Shown here: positions 32,501 through 38,440 of the stretch, piece by piece
Layout: each line of letters begins with the position of its first letter
Position numbering within the stretch: position 1 is the first letter of the stretch
DNA from: Candidatus Gastranaerophilales bacterium
Lineage (GTDB): Bacteria; Cyanobacteriota; Vampirovibrionia; Gastranaerophilales; Gastranaerophilaceae
NCBI GenBank assembly: GCA_900770525.1
Contig: CAAHDT010000013.1
Coordinates: forward strand, 1 to 38,440
Direction: 5' to 3'
Length of the DNA stretch: 38,440 bases
Translations under genes and position numbers: made by a program
Notes under the pieces: model-generated
The model's input: only the letters and a program-made list of their open reading frames with translations
What the model was told of the DNA's origin: nothing
Databases searched by the model: none

Positions 32501-33949
32501 CCCTAACTCAAATTTTAATATTTCATGCAATGGCATAACGACTTTATACGCTTTTATAAAATCAATTTTAGAGGTGGATTTTATATATAAATCAGTATAT
32601 CTGTTACGGAAAAGTTTAAATGTGCCATCAACATCAACAAATTCTGTAGGAGAAGTCAAGACATGTGCATTCAACTTCATAGAATGCTGATTCAATGATA
32701 TTTTTATCGTACCATTTTTAGGAGCATCCTTAATCGGTTCAATCAGGTAAACATCTGACAACAATACGTTACCATACAAGTTCGGATAATCGGCTTTTCC
32801 ACGAATATCAATGTGCCCCGTTGCATTACCATAAATTACATATTGTTTTAATTTATAGAAATTGAAATCCGGATTTAAATTTTCATCACCAGGGAATAAC
32901 GGTATAAGATTTTCTCCGCTAAGTTTATTTATAGTTGTTTTTAAATCCAATATCGGATACTTTGCCGCAGTTTTTATAACAGTACCATTTAAGAAAAAGT
33001 CAATATTATGTGATAAAACTTGAAGATTGTTAATTTTAACCCCATTTTTTATAACACTGACATCTTCCATAATTTTAAGCGGATAATTACAATATATCGA
33101 AGAAGCTTTATCATGCTGCATAATACCAAGATTCTCAACTTTTAGTTCGCCAACTATATTGCGGTGACCTCTTTTAACTTCGGTGTTTGTTTTTAAGTTG
33201 ATGTTCCCTCTTAGTTCTTTAATTTTACCTTTTGATAATGCTTTTGCGTACACATTAAAATCAGATAAGTCCAAATCTTGAATATTTAAGTCCAGTAGAG
33301 CTTTATCCTCTGAAATATTATTCAAAGGAAGTTGCATGTCCACATTGGCTTGAATTTTCGTTGATTTTTTATCGACAATCAGGTCTGAATCCGTTGAAAA
33401 CCTAACATGTTTATCTTTCAAAAATTCATCAACAATAAAATATTTTCCATTTAAAGTTATGACTTTATCTTGAACTTCATCATGCAAATTTACGGTATAT
33501 TTTTTTAGATTAAGCTTCGCTTTATTCAAATCAATATCTTGTTTATCACGTTTTTGGATAGGATATTGCCCAAGTTTAAACTTAGAATTCTTGTCAAAAA
33601 CAAGTTGCGCATCCAAGTTATCCGCATTAAATTTTGATATTTCTACTTTTTTGAACAAAAGCGGAAACAATTTTATTTTTGCATAAGGATTATTAATACT
33701 AAGAGCTTTTGTACCATCATCATTAAGAATATAAAAATCATCCATATGCAATTTTAAGGACGGAAAAACTCCCATTTTAAACTTAGGATTAATCAAATCA
33801 ATTTTATATCCAGTATTTTCTAAAACCTTCATTTCAACAAAATTTTTAACAAAAGGTTTATTCAATACGTACGGAAGCCCACAGTAATACCCACCGTAAA
33901 TTATTACGGCACTACTAAGGGCTAAAATTATTGAAAGCTTTCTCTTCAT
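29504..33949 (-). CDS. giant AsmA/YhdP-like envelope protein
   Basis: A 1481-residue protein with one N-terminal membrane helix (about residues 5-22 of the ATG form) and a very long periplasmic part. This is built of repeated beta-rich units of the type VNGNASYNLLNNRL, LKGDVMFSSNMRG and GTLDVTSIDMPVFDT, typical of the AsmA/TamB/YhdP superfamily. The C-terminal segment (GKFVIADGRMPKLGSLEYLL and ITGHYDVQDGIVKNLEVFS) matches the AsmA-like C-terminal domain. Members form hydrophobic grooves that carry phospholipid between inner and outer membrane in diderms. A TTG at 33961 could extend it four residues; TATAAT lies at 33966-33961, which argues for the ATG. The call is at superfamily level; YhdP fits better than TamB. 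Confidence 0.8.
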   Translation of the reverse strand: MKRKLSIILALSSAVIIYGGYYCGLPYVLNKPFVKNFVEMKVLENTGYKIDLINPKFKMGVFPSLKLHMDDFYILNDDGTKALSINNPYAKIKLFPLLFKKVEISKFNADNLDAQLVFDKNSKFKLGQYPIQKRDKQDIDLNKAKLNLKKYTVNLHDEVQDKVITLNGKYFIVDEFLKDKHVRFSTDSDLIVDKKSTKIQANVDMQLPLNNISEDKALLDLNIQDLDLSDFNVYAKALSKGKIKELRGNINLKTNTEVKRGHRNIVGELKVENLGIMQHDKASSIYCNYPLKIMEDVSVIKNGVKINNLQVLSHNIDFFLNGTVIKTAAKYPILDLKTTINKLSGENLIPLFPGDENLNPDFNFYKLKQYVIYGNATGHIDIRGKADYPNLYGNVLLSDVYLIEPIKDAPKNGTIKISLNQHSMKLNAHVLTSPTEFVDVDGTFKLFRNRYTDLYIKSTSKIDFIKAYKVVMPLHEILKFELGPVPMMNIYGGTGSADIHITGSKTEPHSWGKITFNNGSASFKTINNMVAKGISGQVNFDDTDVNFKTTSTYLNNLPVNIDGTCNLKGDLSVNVKGDGQNSKDLLNIINTSPILAELQQMLAPIKTANGKTKIFLNIFGHVNRGQEPVFNKDLFAKGSIEFISNNMTFFAQKIPATNISGLVHFNREDGDFNIKANLINSPISANGVIKKDIVTSNVVSHKFIASDGIKIAQLLYGNKVPSLPGMNTIHTSFSGHYQGPIDLEKFDYDKIVTKGKIYNNFGAKSLILVNNSDFEIKNSHLKTSTIRGTIRKNPFNLQIDADSVFSDDRLISGTFSMKNFDLASLNGLEFSQIPQWKDFSRFNGTIDVASKIKNNNVRLYSKLDGASVLYNPKHLRIKVLNGNALFDNNNLNLNKINGYVGVMPVFLNGKISNVVKNPDLNLYVNAKPSQEFFDQFFNAKSVYPIKLKGDVMFSSNMRGNIDKLNAKTELKLDESSSLYYMGATIGDLVNPVRIYIDSITSPTSLRLNNFTYDKIITSQNNRRYPNTQLKASGDIEMIGKNNLKFRNFSVKTENPTDAKIFNIIFKKPFMKQGVFTSNLLINGKLESPKVLGTLDVTSIDMPVFDTTVKDISLNFKHDTVDIKTKSSVLDNTITLDAVMRNRFVAPYTFNNVKLHFDDLDLNKISDAIQEYEADLYKQQLGLKTNTKNADIIPIIIKQGEITADNIKIRGLRATDFKSDLTIDKNMVAHSKNYSFKLADGDVNGNASYNLLNNRLNIISHINNSNAQTLSEALFDLKGQFYGIINGDMDLSCTGKTQTECTKTLSGNGKFVIADGRMPKLGSLEYLLKAGNLVSSGITGISINGIIDLITPLKTGNFKSITGHYDVQDGIVKNLEVFSKGKDLNLYLTGSYNIENYIANMEVYGTLSSNVTSVFSKIKNLSLNTLLNTIPLLNKSELSEEMAEKIKKIPTDEHSNVARIFAVDINGDINGINYVKSFKWVK

Positions 33950-34001
33950 GGTACCAAACAATTATATTACATAATCCTCATAATTGCCAGTATTGTTACA
34001 A

Positions 34002-34580
34002 TTAATACTTTTCGCATAATTGTTGAAAATATGCTTGCGGATGAGAGCATAACGGACATTTCTGAGGAGCAGACTTTGATTTGACTATATAACCGCATTT
34101 TCTACACTGCCATTCTGTTTCGTGGTTCCGCGTAAAAGTGATTTTTTCTTGCAAACTTTCTAACAACTCGGCATACCTTTCAGAATGATGTTTTTCAACA
34201 GTTCTTATATGCGCAAAAAGTAAAGCAATCTCATCAAAACCTTCTTCTTTCGCATCTTCTTCACCCTTTAGGTATAGAACGTCATGTTCTTCTGCTTCAC
34301 CACGCATGGCGCTGTTAAGATTTTCTATAGTGTTACCCAATTCAAACGGATAGGCAGCATCAACTTTTGCAGAAGAAAGTCCATTGATTTTTTCAAAAAA
34401 AAGTTTTCCGTGCTCCATTTCATTTTCTGCAGTATCCAGAAAAACTTGTGCAATTTGTTCATACCCTTCTTTCTTTGCGATTTTTGAATAGATAGTATAG
34501 CGTTCTCTCGCCTGAGATTCACCGGCAAACGAATTAACTAAATTTTGTAATGTTTTTGTACCTTCTAATTTTTTAATCAT
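34002..34580 (-). CDS. rbr: rubrerythrin
   Basis: A 192-residue rubrerythrin, a cytoplasmic peroxidase of anaerobes. The di-iron ferritin-like domain has the expected ligands in FAGESQARERY (first Glu), ENEMEHGKLFFE, GEAEEHDVLY and VEKHHSERYAELL. The C-terminal rubredoxin domain has CRKCGY and CPLCSHPQAYF. AGAGGTGG precedes the ATG at 34580; the frame is open to 34649 but this extension lacks a start signal. Such genes are usually controlled by peroxide sensors; no such site is obvious here. Confidence 0.95.
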   Translation of the reverse strand: MIKKLEGTKTLQNLVNSFAGESQARERYTIYSKIAKKEGYEQIAQVFLDTAENEMEHGKLFFEKINGLSSAKVDAAYPFELGNTIENLNSAMRGEAEEHDVLYLKGEEDAKEEGFDEIALLFAHIRTVEKHHSERYAELLESLQEKITFTRNHETEWQCRKCGYIVKSKSAPQKCPLCSHPQAYFQQLCEKY

Positions 34581-34721
34581 AACCACCTCTCTTTTTTTAT
34601 AGTGTAATGAAACGAATATATTTTTCCCATTCCCCAACCGCATAATCACTTAAATAAAGTTTTTAAAATTTATATTAAAAAAATAATACATTTATATTAT
34701 TAAATCCAAACAAAAAGCATA

Positions 34722-34736
34722 TATAATATTTGCATG
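34722..34736 (+). promoter_or_regulatory. TATAAT box 6 nt before the xer gene
   Basis: TATAAT (34722-34727) ends 6 nt before the ATG at 34734; no Shine-Dalgarno and only a poor -35. Confidence 0.5.
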
Positions 34737-35600
34737 AGTGTGCAAATTTTAGCTGAATATTTAGAATACCTTGATGTTGAAAAAGGACTTTCAACAAATA
34801 CTATTGAGGCCTATAGCCGTGATTTAAGTGACTTTTGGGATTTTTGCACACAAAAAGGAGTTTTTGAACTCGAAAATGTTTCCCGTAATGACATCAGCTT
34901 GTACATTCTGAAACTTCACGATGAAAAATACACCCCTACAAGCATAATGCGAAAAATCGCTTCAATGCGCGGTTTTTTCAAATGGCTTTGTGCTAACGAA
35001 AAATGTAAAACCGACCCGACATTAACAATTGAACAACCAAAACTTCCAAAACACTTACCTAAAGTCCTTTCCATTAAAGAAATAGAAGAAATTTTAAACG
35101 AAAAACTAAACACAACTCAAAAAGTCATTTTGGAATTGTTATACGGTTGTGGATTAAGAGTATCAGAACTTGCAGAACTTGATATTTCAAATATAAATAT
35201 CAAAGCCAAATACCTTCAATGTTTAGGTAAAGGCTCCAAAGAAAGAATTATTCCGCTCGGAAGTAAAGCTATTAGCGCACTAAAAAAATACTTACCTGAA
35301 AGAGATTTTATAATAAAAAAATTCAACCTAAATACAAAACACCTGTTAGTAACAGATGACGGACGCGAAATTAATCGCCAAGATATTTATAATTTTGTTC
35401 ACGAACAAGGAGAAAAAATTCACAAAACTATATCACCGCACACTCTACGACATAGTTTTGCAACACACCTGCTGGAAAACGGGGCTGACTTAAGAGTTGT
35501 TCAAGAACTTTTAGGACACAGTGATGTTTCAACCACGCAATTATACACTCACATCAGTAAAAAACGACTCAAAGATGTTTACTTTGCAATAAACAAATAA
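34734..35600 (+). CDS. xerC: XerC/XerD-type tyrosine recombinase
   Basis: A 288-residue site-specific recombinase. The SAM-like N-terminal DNA-binding domain (about 1-90) is followed by the catalytic domain with all active residues: R142 (CGLRVSEL), K166 (GKGSKER), H236 and R239 (SPHTLRH), H262 (LLGHSD) and the nucleophile Y271 (TQLYTH). Length and motifs match housekeeping Xer proteins that resolve chromosome dimers at dif, rather than phage integrases. XerC and XerD cannot be told apart from sequence alone. The BioD-like gene follows after 17 bp. Confidence 0.9.
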   Translation: MSVQILAEYLEYLDVEKGLSTNTIEAYSRDLSDFWDFCTQKGVFELENVSRNDISLYILKLHDEKYTPTSIMRKIASMRGFFKWLCANEKCKTDPTLTIEQPKLPKHLPKVLSIKEIEEILNEKLNTTQKVILELLYGCGLRVSELAELDISNINIKAKYLQCLGKGSKERIIPLGSKAISALKKYLPERDFIIKKFNLNTKHLLVTDDGREINRQDIYNFVHEQGEKIHKTISPHTLRHSFATHLLENGADLRVVQELLGHSDVSTTQLYTHISKKRLKDVYFAINK

Positions 35601-35617
35601 TAACAACGGATTAACAA

Positions 35618-36337
35618 ATGTTAGAAGTTTTTATAACCGGTATAAAACCCAATTCGGGGGTAACATTTATCACAGGGGGGCTTGCAGCAACAATGCAGTG
35701 CCTCGGATACTCTACTGCTGTTTATTTACCGGCACAAACGAACACAAAACTTCAAAACGGCTACATCCAAGCTCCAGATTTATTGTTTGTAAAACACATG
35801 GACAAAAACATTACAACTTTTTGTTCATATCTGTACAAAAGTCCAAAACTTAGTCTTGAAGTATTTACAAAAGAAAAATTAACAATGGATAGAAATGTAA
35901 TATTTCAAGACTATATGACTGTCGCCCAACAATACGAATGCCTTCTCGTGAACGGGCATTCTGACATGAATACCCCTATCGAAAAAAATTATACGGAAGA
36001 AGAACTAATTTGCACAATGAATATTCCTCTCGTCCTAATTGCCTCACTTAGAACTACCACCCTTGAAGATATAATCGTAGAACTTCGCAAAATCCAATCT
36101 GGACACTACATTTTGCGCGGAGTAATAATTAACGAATGTCCGATAAGAAGTTTAGAATATGACGTAAGAGAACTTCAAAAAATTATTGAACTTCAAACAG
36201 GAGTACCCGTTCTTGGCATAATCCCACATTTACATACTCTAAAAGGACTAAAACCGGAAGATTGGATTGAATACATATTGTCTTGCACTGATATTGAAGC
36301 TATTTTTAATGTTAAAATCGCCAAACTAAGCTCTTAA
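35618..36337 (+). CDS. BioD/AAA_26-like protein with altered P-loop
   Basis: A 239-residue protein resembling dethiobiotin synthetase and related AAA_26 proteins in strand order: FITGIKPNSGVTFITGGLAA (5-24), AVYLPAQTN (about 34-42), LLVNGHSDMNTPIE (about 109-122), NIPLVLIASLRTTTLEDIIV, LRGVIINECP, and GVPVLGIIPH. In BioD the P-loop reads GTDTGVGKT; here it is GIKPNSGVT, so the key Lys is V15. ATP binding in the normal way is doubtful. The ends look complete, so it is not a fragment. It could be a pseudo-enzyme, a related ligase with another nucleotide mode, or a regulatory protein. It lies between xerC and holA. Confidence 0.55.
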   Translation: MLEVFITGIKPNSGVTFITGGLAATMQCLGYSTAVYLPAQTNTKLQNGYIQAPDLLFVKHMDKNITTFCSYLYKSPKLSLEVFTKEKLTMDRNVIFQDYMTVAQQYECLLVNGHSDMNTPIEKNYTEEELICTMNIPLVLIASLRTTTLEDIIVELRKIQSGHYILRGVIINECPIRSLEYDVRELQKIIELQTGVPVLGIIPHLHTLKGLKPEDWIEYILSCTDIEAIFNVKIAKLSS

Positions 36338-36387
36338 TTTTCTTAACGCTCACTCAATAAACAAGGGTTAATTTGCATTTTTTGTAT

Positions 36388-36402
36388 TATAATACTCGTA
36401 TG
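36388..36402 (+). promoter_or_regulatory. TATAAT box 6 nt before holA
   Basis: TATAAT (36388-36393) ends 6 nt before the ATG at 36400, with no Shine-Dalgarno. It also supports this start over an upstream in-frame start at 36373. Confidence 0.5.
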
Positions 36403-37356
36403 GCAGTTTATTTTTTCTACGGCGAAGAAGATTTTAACATTGAACAAGAAGTTGAAAAATTAAAAGGAACTCTTGACCCAAATTTTTTGGAAATGAGTTT
36501 CAAAATATACGACAACCCGAAATTTGCCGATTTAATTTCGATTTTGCGAACTCAACCTATGATGTTTGGGAAAATGCTTATCGTAATAAAATGTCTTGAC
36601 TATTTTTCCAAAACTTTTGAAGATAAAGAAATCAAACAAATTACCAAAGCGCTTGAAGATAATAATGAAAACTTGGATATAATTTTTGTAGCAGAATTAC
36701 CAAGGGATGAAGGCAAAAAACTTGACAGCCGCAAAAAATTTTTCAAACTTTTGAATAAATTTAATGCAAAAGAATTTACAACAATTCCAACATACAAAGT
36801 TGCAGAACTCGAAGGCTGGATACAGAAACAAGCCAAAACCAAAAAGCTTAAACTAACTCAAGATGCATTGACTGCAATGATTTCACAAATTGGGAACAAC
36901 TTAAGACAAATTGACAAAGAGCTAGATAAATTACAATTGGCCGCATATCCTGAAAACGTTGTAAATGCAGAAATGGTTAAAGAAAATTGTATCTCAAATG
37001 AAGACCTGTTTGCTTTTTCTGACTACCTTATGGCAGGAGAAAAAGACAATGCACTTAGAGAATACCGAAAACTGTTAGAAAAAAAATATTGTCTTGAAAT
37101 AGTTTCAACATTACAAACAATGATTCGCAGATGGATAGTTCTGAAAGCTCGTTCAACAGAAATGTCCACTTTTGAACTATCAAAACTTACTGGACAACAC
37201 GAATACGTAGTTAAATTAACATTACAAAAACTAAAAAAAGCAAACTTAAAAGACTTAGTTAAATTAAAAGAAAACATTACAGAAGCAGAATACAAAATAA
37301 AAGCGGGTTTATCTCAAAACCCGGAATTTGAAATAGAAAATGCATTTTTCAAATAA
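36400..37356 (+). CDS. holA: DNA polymerase III subunit delta
   Basis: A 318-residue clamp-loader delta subunit, the wrench that opens the beta clamp. The start MAVYFFYGEEDFNIEQEV is the family's typical first strand and helix. Further motifs are ILRTQPMMFGKMLIVIKCLD (about 47-66), the helical LTQDALTAMISQIGNNLRQIDKELDKL region, and a C-terminal collar domain. No P-loop, as expected for delta. holB begins 9 bp later, an adjacent pair that supports both calls. Confidence 0.88.
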   Translation: MAVYFFYGEEDFNIEQEVEKLKGTLDPNFLEMSFKIYDNPKFADLISILRTQPMMFGKMLIVIKCLDYFSKTFEDKEIKQITKALEDNNENLDIIFVAELPRDEGKKLDSRKKFFKLLNKFNAKEFTTIPTYKVAELEGWIQKQAKTKKLKLTQDALTAMISQIGNNLRQIDKELDKLQLAAYPENVVNAEMVKENCISNEDLFAFSDYLMAGEKDNALREYRKLLEKKYCLEIVSTLQTMIRRWIVLKARSTEMSTFELSKLTGQHEYVVKLTLQKLKKANLKDLVKLKENITEAEYKIKAGLSQNPEFEIENAFFK

Positions 37357-37365
37357 CGGAGCAAT

Positions 37366-38235
37366 ATGGACACAACAATTTTAGAAGAAAAATATCCTTT
37401 TTTAATGAAATATTTCAAAAGCGGAGTTGAAAATCCGACTAAAAATATTGCTCACTGTATTTTATTTTACGGAACAGACCTTGACGCACAATACTCGCTT
37501 GCACTGGAGATTGCAAGACTCCTAAACTGCACAGGGGACAAAAGCGCCTCATGTAACTGCTTAAACTGTAATTGGATACGCCAAAACCAACACCCCGCAG
37601 TATTAACCATCTCAAAAGTTGACAATAAACCTTCAAACGATGAGTCAAAAACCGTTATATCAATTGAACAAGCCAGAATGATAAAAAACGACTTACTCGT
37701 AACATCTGAATACCACCGAGTTTTGATATTTTGTGACAAAGATAAAGACGGAAACATTTTAGGCTTAAATGAAAATAATTTTCAAGAACCGACCGCAAAT
37801 GCATTACTGAAAACTTTTGAAGAACCACCGAGCAACACTACATTTGTCTTTTTGACAAAAGACAAAACAGATATGCTATCCACAGTAATTTCAAGAGCAC
37901 AATGCTTCTTTGTGCCTTCAACTAAAGAAGAAAATCGCGATTTTTCATTTGTGCAGAATGTGATGGACGGATATTTAACAATGGAAAGAAATTCAGTCTT
38001 AAATTTGTACGAAAAAATGTACGAATTAACTAAAACAACAGAACCAGCAGAAGTTCTTAACCAAATTCAAAACTATATGGGAGCGATATTAAAAAACTCT
38101 TTGGATAATCCTATGCTAAAAATCAAATTGATAGCAGATATTAACGCAGTCGAACATGCTAAGGAAGAATTGCGCTTGAATATGAATATCCAGACAATTC
38201 TCGAAACCCTAGCCTTTGCATTGGTTCTTAAGTAA
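37366..38235 (+). CDS. holB: DNA polymerase III subunit delta-prime
   Basis: A 289-residue clamp-loader delta-prime subunit. Where DnaX has a P-loop, this protein reads FYGTDLDAQYSLA without GKT, normal for the ATPase-dead delta-prime. A zinc site is visible: C55, C63, C65, C68. The conserved NALLKTFEEPPSNTTFVFLT and STVISRAQCF segments match the family (usual form SRC/SRAQ). A C-terminal helical collar completes it. It is adjacent to holA and probably co-transcribed. GGAG lies before the ATG. Confidence 0.9.
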   Translation: MDTTILEEKYPFLMKYFKSGVENPTKNIAHCILFYGTDLDAQYSLALEIARLLNCTGDKSASCNCLNCNWIRQNQHPAVLTISKVDNKPSNDESKTVISIEQARMIKNDLLVTSEYHRVLIFCDKDKDGNILGLNENNFQEPTANALLKTFEEPPSNTTFVFLTKDKTDMLSTVISRAQCFFVPSTKEENRDFSFVQNVMDGYLTMERNSVLNLYEKMYELTKTTEPAEVLNQIQNYMGAILKNSLDNPMLKIKLIADINAVEHAKEELRLNMNIQTILETLAFALVLK

Positions 38236-38284
38236 AAAACAAGCGTTTAGTTTATTCACCTAACGGCTTCGCCAACGGATGCAT

Positions 38285-38422
38285 GGTGGCGAAAAGCGTA
38301 AGCGGTTCCCACCTTTTCACTAAACATGTCATCCTGAAAAGATTTAAGCGGATTTACGTACGGACGGAACGAAGTGAGTCCGGATAGCGAACAGATTGAG
38401 CTGACTATGCCGGCAAGGCATA
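38285..38422. repeat. palindrome-rich non-coding edge
   Basis: Stretch after holB with no gene and three clear hairpins: GGTGG/CCACC (38285-38289, 38309-38313), CGGAC/GTCCG (38361-38365, 38378-38382) and TATGCC/GGCATA (38406-38411, 38417-38422). GC content is higher than around. It resembles intergenic palindromic repeats and continues off the edge. Confidence 0.45.
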
Positions 38423-38440
38423 ACAGCGAAACTTTGTGAG

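Noticed and set aside
34734..35600. Phage or integron integrase marking a mobile island
   Set aside because: Length and motifs match housekeeping Xer recombinases, and flanking genes (rubrerythrin, holA, holB) are chromosomal.

Overview
The window is AT-rich, densely packed bacterial chromosome. Several traits together suggest a Gram-negative anaerobe: a flagellar basal-body and export gene set, a very large AsmA-like envelope protein (which implies an outer membrane), rubrerythrin, and a pyrophosphate-dependent phosphofructokinase. Protein style, small secreted proteins and one near-perfect cyanobacterial HLR1-type operator fit the non-photosynthetic sister group of Cyanobacteria (Vampirovibrionia/Melainabacteria, probably gut Gastranaerophilales). 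That placement is an inference from gene content; no rRNA or marker gene is present to prove it.

Layout. 1-237 is a non-coding edge with small hairpin repeats. 238-1304 holds a Spy/CpxP-like periplasmic protein and, divergently, mini-RNase III (mrnC). 1463-7759 is a flagellar block: fliE, fliF, an unusual protein in the fliG slot, fliH, flhA, then yidD. 7843-10947 is a leftward housekeeping block: prs, a small winged-helix protein, a family 2 glycosyltransferase, hpf and a Cys-rich mini-protein. 11201-14446 has a DUF2400 protein, a coiled-coil protein and PPi-phosphofructokinase. 14591-17036 is an accessory island: a Fic protein under what looks like its own operators, followed by a predicted HExxH protein. 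17033-21367 carries bioF, cysK, a membrane protein, tatD and a gatD-like amidotransferase. 21411-28837 is the second flagellar block (fliI, fliJ, fliK, a FlgG-like rod/hook gene). It is interrupted between fliI and fliJ by three leftward genes (a GNAT-like protein, an EF-hand protein and a small unknown) and one secreted Asn/Tyr-rich protein. 29021-38235 has a DUF1858 protein, a small unknown, the AsmA-like giant, rubrerythrin, a XerC/D recombinase, a BioD-like protein with an altered P-loop, and the DNA polymerase III delta and delta-prime subunits. 38236-38440 is again palindrome-rich non-coding DNA.

How the parts may work together. The flagellar genes encode the MS ring, the export gate subunit FlhA, the export ATPase with its FliH and FliJ partners, the FliK ruler and a rod/hook protein. 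No filament, stator or recognisable FliG torque domain is visible here. The unusual cargo-like genes lie inside or near this set, lack Sec signals, and two of them share the same promoter and leader. A flagellar-type secretion role is a testable idea, not a demonstrated one.

Regulatory signals of note: many genes have a TATAAT-like box exactly 6 nt (once 7) before the ATG and no Shine-Dalgarno, which predicts leaderless mRNAs. Other genes have clear Shine-Dalgarno sites. Two intergenic regions share three 12-13 bp blocks and an HLR1-like element. No tRNA, rRNA, CRISPR array or insertion sequence was seen.
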